DNA of 64,000 bases from Rheinheimera sp. (GTDB lineage: Bacteria; Pseudomonadota; Gammaproteobacteria; Enterobacterales; Alteromonadaceae): the NCBI RefSeq assembly GCF_030824435.1, contig NZ_JAVBXS010000020.1, forward strand, positions 62,001-126,000, in the 5' to 3' direction. Positions 57,397 through 64,000 of the stretch are shown here, in pieces (positions within the stretch are counted from its first letter, which is position 1; each line of letters starts with the position of its first letter). Both the position numbers and the translations under genes were made by a program. The notes under the pieces were generated by a model that worked only from the letters and a program-made list of their open reading frames with translations, was not told the DNA's origin and made no database searches.

Positions 57397-58811
57397 AACT
57401 CTTCCTCAACCAAAGGTAAACGGATGCGGATACACACATCGGCATAATTCACATCAACAATTTCAGCCAGACCACCCAGCAAACGGGCGCAGTCGGCCAC
57501 AATAGATAAGCCTAAACCTGAACCCTGTACCGCATCAAAACGCGGCGCTGTGCCACGCTGGAAAGGTTCAAACAGTTTAGCCCGCATTTCTGCCGGAATA
57601 GGAGTACCGTTATTAGCAACATCAAGCAACATAAACTTATCGTGTTGCCTGAGCACCACCCAGACCGGACTGCCCTCCCCACCATAAGCCTGAGCGTTGT
57701 TGATCAGGTTATCAAGAATACGGCGGAACAACATGGCATCGGTATAAATACGCGGTAACTGGCAGTCTAACTCGATATATTGCTGGCGTTGTTGCAATGA
57801 AAGTGCATGGTCGTTAAAACAGCTTTGTAACAGTTGCTGACTGTCATGCCAGCCAAATTCTGGTTTGGCTTGTTGTAATAATCTGTTGTAATCCAGCAGT
57901 TGCTCTGTTAACTGACTAAGCCGGTCGGCGCTGCCATTTAATAAAGTCACCACTTCCATCTGTTGGGGATTCAGGCTGCCCACCAGCTGTTCAGAAAGCA
58001 GCGCACAACCTTCGCGGATACTGGACAAAGGGGTTTTTAACTCATGCGACGCATGGCGTAATAAAATCAGCCGCAATGCTTCCAGCTGCTGTAAACGTGA
58101 TGCTAACCAGCGCAGCTGTTCCCCCAACTCAGTCAGTTCACGTGGCCCTTCCACTTTTTCATTCGGGAAATGATGGCTGGCCTGACCGACAGAGCGGATC
58201 ATGGTGTCCAGTTGTTTAATAGGCGAAGCAATACGGGCAGATGCCCAGAGCACCAGAAATAATGTCAGGATCACCAGCGCCACACTTTGCCATGCCAGCT
58301 GGTTCTGGGCATCAACCACATAATTTTGCTGGGTTTGCAGCCGAAGCTCTAACAACTTCCAGGTTTGTTCGGTCAGTTGTGCCTGATTTTGCCGCAGTGC
58401 CACCAGTACAGGTGACAATTCTTCAATACTGCTTTGTGGATACACCTGTAATAACACCGCCAGCTGTCGTTGTTGTTGTTCACACAACTCTTTGGCATCG
58501 AGGCTCTGACAGACGGTATCGAGCATTTGTTGATAATTGCGCAAATGGGTGCCGGCCAGCCGCCCCAAAGCTTCAGTGCGTAAAATACTAAACTGACGTA
58601 CCGCCCTTTCAATATCAATCACCAGGTTCTGCATGTTTTCCGTGACTTTAACGCTGTCGACCGAACTTTCCGCTTCAGCAACCGCATAACGGCTGACGTC
58701 TGACAAAGCGCTGTTACTTTGCCAAAGCAGCACGCCCAGTGGAATTAATGCCAGAAAAAAACTTAATAAAATAAATTGCCTGAGTGACGCAGGCTGAAAT
58801 GGCATACGCAT
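57393..58811 (-). CDS. qseE: Sensor histidine kinase QseE/GlrK
   Basis: 472 residues. Two membrane helices (about 12-30 and 172-192) enclose a helical periplasmic domain, then HAMP, H-box LRHASHELKTPLSSIREG near 255, and an ATPase domain (LDNLINNAQAYG, GSGLGLSIV). Together with qseG and qseF it forms a complete QseEGF system. A GGAG lies upstream of the ATG at some distance; a second ATG two codons in is possible. Confidence 0.9.
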   Translation of the reverse strand: MRMPFQPASLRQFILLSFFLALIPLGVLLWQSNSALSDVSRYAVAEAESSVDSVKVTENMQNLVIDIERAVRQFSILRTEALGRLAGTHLRNYQQMLDTVCQSLDAKELCEQQQRQLAVLLQVYPQSSIEELSPVLVALRQNQAQLTEQTWKLLELRLQTQQNYVVDAQNQLAWQSVALVILTLFLVLWASARIASPIKQLDTMIRSVGQASHHFPNEKVEGPRELTELGEQLRWLASRLQQLEALRLILLRHASHELKTPLSSIREGCALLSEQLVGSLNPQQMEVVTLLNGSADRLSQLTEQLLDYNRLLQQAKPEFGWHDSQQLLQSCFNDHALSLQQRQQYIELDCQLPRIYTDAMLFRRILDNLINNAQAYGGEGSPVWVVLRQHDKFMLLDVANNGTPIPAEMRAKLFEPFQRGTAPRFDAVQGSGLGLSIVADCARLLGGLAEIVDVNYADVCIRIRLPLVEEEL

Positions 58812-59034
58812 AGAAGCCAGTGCTCCGGAACAAGGGAAGCCAACAAAAGCCTATCATAACGGATTTAACGGTGCGGCCAAACCTAATCGCACATGCTGTT
58901 ATAACATCAGCACATCACAAAACCAGACGAGATAAAAAAGCAGCGTAAAAAACAAGCTATTTGGGTTTGGTAAAACAACATCAACGGCTTTTGCTCCTGC
59001 AGCCCTGATACCCCCTCCTGCAGAGTGGTTGCCT

Positions 59035-59139
59035 TGTACATCGCCAAAAAGCTGCTCCTGCGTTCTCGGCATACCGTACATCCTGTACATCGCCAAAAAG
59101 CTGCTCCTGCGCTCTCGGCATACCGTACATCCTGTACAT
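59035..59139. repeat. 49-bp tandem direct repeat
   Basis: Two copies (59035-59083, 59084-59132) differ at one base and are followed by seven bases of a third. Each unit begins TGTACATCGCC and contains CTCCTGCG and CGTACATCC, so short inverted ATGTAC/GTACAT elements recur across it. Non-coding, between qseE and the small gene at 59211. Confidence 0.9.
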
Positions 59140-59140
59140 A

Positions 59141-59172
59141 AAAAAAGGCCGGTTGTTTAAACCGGCCTTTTT
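59141..59172. terminator. Bidirectional intrinsic terminator
   Basis: AAAAAGGCCGGTT pairs with AACCGGCCTTTTT around a short loop. It ends the small gene at 59211-59405 on the minus strand. Confidence 0.88.
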
Positions 59173-59210
59173 CAGGAATTTGCTTGTTGATGCTTTGGCA
59201 TCAGCTCAGA

Positions 59211-59405
59211 TTAAGCGCGGGCAGCAACACCAGCAGCACGGGCTTTACGGATTTTGGCAGACTGACGGGCATATGCATCAGCAAACTGCGCTTTTTCCAG
59301 TTGACGTACGGCAGTGCCGTTGACGTCGATCTTGCGTAAATAAGTAACAAACACTAAAGCATTAATCACGAAAAATACTGCTGCTGCGATTAAAAATGTG
59401 TCCAT
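59211..59405 (-). CDS. Small membrane protein of unknown function
   Basis: 64 residues. One N-terminal membrane helix (about 4-22), then a basic, Ala-rich soluble tail. A good GAGGT ribosome site and a strong terminator suggest a real, possibly well expressed gene. Family not recognised. Confidence 0.7.
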   Translation of the reverse strand: MDTFLIAAAVFFVINALVFVTYLRKIDVNGTAVRQLEKAQFADAYARQSAKIRKARAAGVAARA

Positions 59406-59802
59406 GGTGTACCTCTGTCATGTTGCCAGTCATTGGACCGGGCTTAAATTTTTTAACTACTCTGCTTGTTTCATCAGGTAAAAAACGGAAGTGGAACCTT
59501 GTGTATCACTTGCGTTATTTACCTGGACAATCTCTTCAATGCAGTCGTCGTGCCAACTTTTAAAAATAAATTTTTGTTATTAAAAATCAATTCGTTACAT
59601 ATGTTGTTTTTATTTTTTTCTGAAATAAACAACAATACCCTCTGTGATCTGTTGCTAATTAGCGACAGCGTTCAAGGGGTATTATTAATTTTCATATTAT
59701 TCAATGACTTATCGTGTATCTTTTTTGCGACACTCAGGTGGGATTTAGGAGATATTAAATATTTTCATTATTTATCAGTAAGTTACAGCATATCTTTTTT
59801 AC
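59406..59802. other. AT-rich non-coding region
   Basis: 397 bases, much richer in A and T than the rest of the window (especially 59550-59800). The only long frame (plus strand, from a TTG at 59466) has no ribosome site, odd composition, and runs into the TonB receptor gene; I do not support it. The region should hold the promoter of the 64-residue gene. No terminator of the receptor gene is evident. Confidence 0.6.
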
Positions 59803-61782
59803 TTAGAACGGCAGGTGCAGACTCAGCCGGACACGCCGGCCCGCTGCGGCAGGGATAGTATTGATGGTCTGGCCAACAAATTCGGGTTGATAAATATCGA
59901 CATCCAGCATATTGGCAACATAGGTTCGAAGTTCAGTACCTTCAGGTAAAGTTGCAAACCAGGGGTTTAACGCTAAACGCCAGTGTAAATCCAGACCATG
60001 ATATGCAGCGGCAGGAGGATTTAGCTGTAACCTGTTGGGATTACGGACGGCAATATCGGTGGCGCTGCCGGTATAACTCCACAACAGAGTCACATTGCCA
60101 TAAGGCTGCGGCAAAACCAGCTCCAGTGAAGACTTCGCCAGCCAGTTCGGCACAGTGGTAAAATCTTCAATTGTATTGACCTTATTTTGTTGATAAGTCA
60201 CGGCAGTGCTGAACCTGATATGTTCAGCCCACTGTTGTTGCGCTTCAAGTTCAATGCCCTTTAATTGCATCTGACCCTGATTCACAAAATCAATCACTCT
60301 GTCGGGTGCCCGCTGCCTGCTGATCAGATCCCGCGCTTCGCTGTGAAAAAAAGTCAACGACAGATTAAACTGCGGATTTTGTAAAAACCATTGCAGATCG
60401 GTACTTTTGATTTGTTCAGCCATTAATTTCGGATTGCCGCGCAAACCGCCGGTTATTTGCCCTGCGGCATTACGAAGTACAATATTAAAGTCGGTTTCCA
60501 CTGCATAAGGGTCGCGATAAGCGCTGGCCTGTAGCAGCTTAAAACCCCATTTTTCAGATACTTGCCACACCAACCCTAGTCGCGGTAACCAGTCACTGCC
60601 ACTACGCTCGCTATGGTTAAACTGCAGCCCGGACGAAAGACTAAAGTTATCAAGCAACTGCCAATCCGCCTGTAAATAAGCGGTATCTCTTATATTGTGG
60701 GTATCAGCAACAGGCGCCGCGGCAAGGCCTGCTCTGGTGCCGAATTGTTGCCACCAGCGTGCGGCGCCTGCCTGCCATTTCCATCTGCTGCTGGCCTGCC
60801 AGTGCTGATCCAGCTCCAGCAACATGTCATTGGCAAAAGCATCATAGTTGTAATGGGAAAAATCCAAACGTGCCCAACTCAGGCTGCTTTGTAACCACCA
60901 GTCTTGCTGTTGTTGCCATTGATGTTGCAATGCCAGATGCTGACGACTGCTGTCCACTTCCCGCTGATCGGGAGCAATACCACCAGTCCAGCTGGTTGCA
61001 GCGCCAAAAAAGTCCTGCTGACTGCGCGTCAGGTTCCAGTCAAGCTGCCAGCTCTGATAACTGGCAGAAGCAAACAAACCCAGATTTTGCTGACCATAAT
61101 CGATTTGACGCCACTGCCTGTTGTTATCAAAGGAGCGAAATGGCCAGCCATCGTCCCGCTGCAATTTTGCCGCCAGATTGACCGTCCATTCCTGCTGCTG
61201 CAAATGGCCAGCCAGCCCGACGTTTTGTTGTCCCTGCTCACCAATCCCAAGCTGTAGTTCAGCCGGAATTTGTTTCGCCGTCACCAGATTAATCACACCA
61301 ACATAAGCGTTAGAACCATAAAGTACTGATCCAGGCCCACGAATAATTTCAACCCGCTCAATAGCCTGTAATGGGAATGCGTTGTAAATCGCAAAATTAA
61401 TACCGCCGGAATAACTCTCGCGCATGGGCCGGCCATTTAATAATAACAACACATGATTATCGGCATGGGTTAACAGGTTGCCGCGAATAGAGGCAACATT
61501 ACGCGGAAAAAAATGCGAACCTGTCATATAAAAACTGCTGACCTGCTGCAGCAATTGCTGCAGGTTTTCTGCACCCAGATTGCGGATGCGGCTGGTATCT
61601 AATACCGTCATCACAGCTGCGGCTTTAGCTAAATCCTGCTGATACTTGCCTGCAGTGACCACAGACACTTCGGCCAGTTGTTCCAATGACAAATCGAATA
61701 AATCATCAGAAGTCTGGGCTACAGCTGAAACCGGGATCAGACAGACGCCAATGACAGGAATAATTCGATTTAGTTGATGCAT
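59803..61782 (-). CDS. TonB-dependent outer-membrane receptor
   Basis: 659 residues. Signal peptide (about 1-22), plug domain (VVTAGKYQQDLAKAAAVMTVLD, IERVEIIRGPGSVLYGSNAYVGVINLVT near 150-170), then a beta-barrel ending in an aromatic residue (LSLHLPF). The TonB box is not obvious; VSVVTAG near 40 may serve. The substrate cannot be read from the sequence. It is divergent from a YfiR/kinase pair and has no visible Fur box in the 58-base gap, which speaks against simple siderophore control. Confidence 0.9.
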   Translation of the reverse strand: MHQLNRIIPVIGVCLIPVSAVAQTSDDLFDLSLEQLAEVSVVTAGKYQQDLAKAAAVMTVLDTSRIRNLGAENLQQLLQQVSSFYMTGSHFFPRNVASIRGNLLTHADNHVLLLLNGRPMRESYSGGINFAIYNAFPLQAIERVEIIRGPGSVLYGSNAYVGVINLVTAKQIPAELQLGIGEQGQQNVGLAGHLQQQEWTVNLAAKLQRDDGWPFRSFDNNRQWRQIDYGQQNLGLFASASYQSWQLDWNLTRSQQDFFGAATSWTGGIAPDQREVDSSRQHLALQHQWQQQQDWWLQSSLSWARLDFSHYNYDAFANDMLLELDQHWQASSRWKWQAGAARWWQQFGTRAGLAAAPVADTHNIRDTAYLQADWQLLDNFSLSSGLQFNHSERSGSDWLPRLGLVWQVSEKWGFKLLQASAYRDPYAVETDFNIVLRNAAGQITGGLRGNPKLMAEQIKSTDLQWFLQNPQFNLSLTFFHSEARDLISRQRAPDRVIDFVNQGQMQLKGIELEAQQQWAEHIRFSTAVTYQQNKVNTIEDFTTVPNWLAKSSLELVLPQPYGNVTLLWSYTGSATDIAVRNPNRLQLNPPAAAYHGLDLHWRLALNPWFATLPEGTELRTYVANMLDVDIYQPEFVGQTINTIPAAAGRRVRLSLHLPF

Positions 61783-61840
61783 ATTGACACTAATTGACTA
61801 AAATCTGATGTAAATAGCAGTTTAGGAATCAGTATCTTAA

Positions 61841-62455
61841 ATGACAAGGTGGTCTGAAATAAAAGTTAAAGCACAGATCAGAGTACTTGAGCACTGGAAA
61901 GTCTTTTGCTTGCTGACCAGCTTTTGTCTGAGTTTCGCGACTCCGGCGGCAACAGAACAGGCTTTGGATCAACAAAAGTTTATTGGTGTACAGGCGGCTT
62001 ATATTTTTAACTTAGCCAGGTTTGTGCAATGGCCTCAACTTAACGGCAGCAGCTTTCAGATTTGCCTGCTTGGCCAGTCGCAACCCAAACTCACCAACCA
62101 GCTGCAACAGGGCACCAAAGACAAAACCATCCAGTCATTGCCGGTACATATCCTTGCTCTGGATCCGGCAGAAATATCCTTAGCTGAAGCCGGCGAACAG
62201 CTGCAGTGGTGCCGGGTGTTGTATCTGACGGCTGATCCGTCAGATATGGGCTGGACTGAGCTGCCACAACTTAATCAACCGCATATCTTACGAATTGCCG
62301 CTCCTCAGCTTGCAGCCAACCCTTATTCGCAGGTGGATTTGGTAGTTGAGCAAGGCCGGATTTTATTGTATGTCAACAGCGACAGCTTGCAGCAGTCAGG
62401 TTTACAGGTAAATCCAGCGTTGTTGTCTATTGCCAGGCAAAGGGCAAAATTATGA
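61841..62455 (+). CDS. YfiR family (DUF4154) periplasmic protein
   Basis: 204 residues. N-terminal signal-type helix (about 20-36) after a basic start; the family motif VQAAYIFNLARFVQWP is clear near 50, and a Cys occurs in FQICLLGQ. In Pseudomonas YfiR binds the periplasmic part of the cyclase YfiN and inhibits it. Here the partner is more likely the kinase whose ATG overlaps the YfiR stop (ATGA). Confidence 0.85.
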   Translation: MTRWSEIKVKAQIRVLEHWKVFCLLTSFCLSFATPAATEQALDQQKFIGVQAAYIFNLARFVQWPQLNGSSFQICLLGQSQPKLTNQLQQGTKDKTIQSLPVHILALDPAEISLAEAGEQLQWCRVLYLTADPSDMGWTELPQLNQPHILRIAAPQLAANPYSQVDLVVEQGRILLYVNSDSLQQSGLQVNPALLSIARQRAKL

Positions 62456-64000
62456 AAAAAGTGTCGTTTCAGCACAAAGTATTCTGGGGTTTTGTGCTGG
62501 TTGCTTTGTTGAGTCTTTGTCTGGTTGTATTGCCGGTGCTTTGGAACATTAGTAATCAGTTTCAAATTCAGATGGAGGCATACAGTCGTTCACAATCCAA
62601 AGTGCTGGCTGATATGGGCGCTGCCGCCATGATGTTTGATCAGGAGGAAAGTGCGTCCCTGTTATTAAAATCGCTGCAACAATCACCCGATATTTTGCGG
62701 GCAGCTTTATATAAAACTGAAGGCACACAACAACGGCTATTTGCGTCATATGGTCCTGCGGCACCAGCGCAGATAAACCCGGCAGAATATCAGCAGCCCA
62801 TTCATGTTCCTGGTTTTTACCGGCTGGTAACGCCTGTGACCCTGGATAACAACGTCATCGGTTATTTGTTGTTAGACAGCAACTTAGTTCCAATGGAACG
62901 CAAATTAACCCAAAGTTATGCATTAGTTTTTATGGCAGTGCTGATTGCCATAGTGCTTGCAAGCTGGCTGGCATTGCGGCTGAGCCGTTCTTTATTACAA
63001 CCACTGGCCGACCTGCGGGCTGTCACCGGATCTATTGCCGATACCAAAGATTACAGCCGCAGAGCGCAGCTGTCTGATGATCCTGATCTGGCTATTTTTA
63101 TCCGTTCTTTTAACAGCATGCTTGATGTCATTCAGCACATTAACCAGCTGCAACAAGACAAAGAACAACAAGTGCTTGAGCTGAATAAAACGCTGGAGCA
63201 AAAAGTTGCTGAACGTACCGCCCAATTGGAAAACAGCCTGAATGATTTAAAAAGCACCCAAAGTGCATTGGTTGAGCGCGAGCGACTGGCATCACTCGGT
63301 GGTCTGGTGGCCGGCGTAGCCCATGAAATCAATACCCCTGTTGGTGTGGCAATGACGGCCGTGACCCATTTAACCTACCTGACACAACATCTGACTGAAG
63401 AGCTGCAGGATGGCACTTTAAGCAAATCAAGTTTGTTAAAGCATATTGGTGAACTGAATGAAAGTGCGCTGATTATCCTAAAGAATCTGGAGCGCGCCGC
63501 TGAACAAATCCGCAGTTTTAAAATGGTTGCCATTGACCAGTCGACCGAAGAAGCGCGTGAGTTTTATTTATTGGAATATTTGCAAAATATTGTGTTGTCG
63601 TTGCGACCCCAACTGAAAAAAGGCGCTTATCAGGTGACACTGGATATAGACCCGGCGCTGCAGCTGTATAGCTTTCCGGGCGTTTATTCGCAGATTTTTA
63701 CCAATCTGATTATGAATTCATTGATCCATGGTTTTGCCGGGCAAGCACAAGGTGAAATCCGCATTGAAGCCCGGCTGCAACCCAACTACCTGCAGCTGAA
63801 TTATTACGATAACGGCAAAGGTATAGATCCAAAAATCAAACCCAAATTGTGGGATCCTTTTGTCACCAGCAACCGGCAACAAGGCGGCAGCGGTTTAGGA
63901 ACCTACATTTTGTATAACTTAATTACCCAGGCGCTCAAAGGCCGTATTGACCTGGTGGAAGACGTGCCCAAAGGGGTGCATTTTGCTTTATTAATCCCGC
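62452..64000 (+). CDS. CHASE8-like/HAMP sensor histidine kinase (partial)
   Basis: 516 codons are visible and the gene runs off the right edge, probably only a few residues short of its end. Membrane helices near 8-30 and about 160-180 enclose a YfiN-like periplasmic domain (DMGAAAMMFDQEE, then SLLLKSLQQSPDILRAALY). HAMP, coiled coil and kinase core follow (VAGVAHEINTPVG H-box near 292, NLIMNSLIHG, DNGKGID, GGSGLGTY). The output core is of the same type as that of the large propeller kinase at 49033-52911. No response regulator is visible. Confidence 0.88.
   Translation, partial: MKKVSFQHKVFWGFVLVALLSLCLVVLPVLWNISNQFQIQMEAYSRSQSKVLADMGAAAMMFDQEESASLLLKSLQQSPDILRAALYKTEGTQQRLFASYGPAAPAQINPAEYQQPIHVPGFYRLVTPVTLDNNVIGYLLLDSNLVPMERKLTQSYALVFMAVLIAIVLASWLALRLSRSLLQPLADLRAVTGSIADTKDYSRRAQLSDDPDLAIFIRSFNSMLDVIQHINQLQQDKEQQVLELNKTLEQKVAERTAQLENSLNDLKSTQSALVERERLASLGGLVAGVAHEINTPVGVAMTAVTHLTYLTQHLTEELQDGTLSKSSLLKHIGELNESALIILKNLERAAEQIRSFKMVAIDQSTEEAREFYLLEYLQNIVLSLRPQLKKGAYQVTLDIDPALQLYSFPGVYSQIFTNLIMNSLIHGFAGQAQGEIRIEARLQPNYLQLNYYDNGKGIDPKIKPKLWDPFVTSNRQQGGSGLGTYILYNLITQALKGRIDLVEDVPKGVHFALLIP

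Noticed and set aside
58812..58900. Sigma54 promoter before qseE (TTGGC...TTGT)
   Set aside because: Spacing between GG and the expected GC is eight bases, not ten, and the GC is missing.
59466..59858. 130-residue plus-strand open frame in the AT-rich region
   Set aside because: Begins at TTG without a ribosome site, has low-complexity composition, and its end overlaps the TonB receptor in antisense.
61783..61840. Fur box for the TonB receptor
   Set aside because: No sequence in the gap approaches the Fur core; iron control of this receptor is not supported.

Overview
This is a chromosomal window from a gammaproteobacterium, most likely an Alteromonadales-type water or sediment bacterium near Rheinheimera/Alishewanella. 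I infer this from protein similarity in memory and from gene order. The order gppA-rhlB-trxA-rho matches enterics. HemB is the Pseudomonas-like Mg-type enzyme, and several small lineage proteins are glutamine-rich. I see no phage, transposon, CRISPR array, rRNA or convincing tRNA. Almost all genes look intact and the window reads as core chromosome with a few accessory cassettes.

Layout. 1-3413: aa3-type cytochrome c oxidase operon on the minus strand (coxB with a fused cytochrome c domain, coxA, ctaG, start of coxC). 3703-6929: lexA with two SOS boxes, divergent from plsB. 6946-13678: tesB, an EVE-domain protein, small unknowns, a DUF885 lipoprotein peptidase, a diguanylate cyclase and an AlkC-like DNA glycosylase. 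13764-21507: a long co-directional run ubiE-ubiJ-ubiB, tatABC, a periplasmic protein, tatD, a GGDEF protein and hemB, many of them overlapping by a few bases. 21586-26349: gppA-rhlB facing away from trxA and rho. 26613-35034: ndh, unknowns, thpR-rluF, a PhzF-like protein, a VOC protein, arfA, yjjG, a lipocalin and an ArsR regulator. The regulator leads an Old Yellow Enzyme gene (35054-36118).

36303-44663 is a heavy-metal resistance cassette: an RND pump and adaptor, three further exported proteins (two carrying His-rich or HGGEDHS-type stretches), and a CusRS-like two-component system. Two near-palindromes resembling CusR/CopR boxes precede the operons. 44826-48935 holds an orphan solute-binding-like protein, a GNAT acetyltransferase, and glmS behind a DeoR regulator. 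The DeoR promoter carries three CGAAAG repeats at an exact 20-bp period. 49033-52911 is a 1292-residue propeller/Y_Y_Y histidine kinase. 53504-58811 holds an HDOD protein, DUF2288 and a QseEGF (GlrK/QseG/GlrR) system. The right end (59803-64000) is a TonB-dependent receptor divergent from a YfiR protein and a CHASE8-like/HAMP histidine kinase that runs off the window.

The most interesting non-coding signal is at 53246-53401. A Fur-like box overlaps a well-formed sigma70 promoter, and a strong intrinsic terminator lies about 110 nt downstream with no open reading frame between. This is a candidate iron-regulated small RNA. Other notable points are the hairpin inside arfA, the missing catalytic Glu in the PhzF-like protein, the structured leader before ndh, and the YfiR/CHASE8 kinase/TonB receptor cassette.
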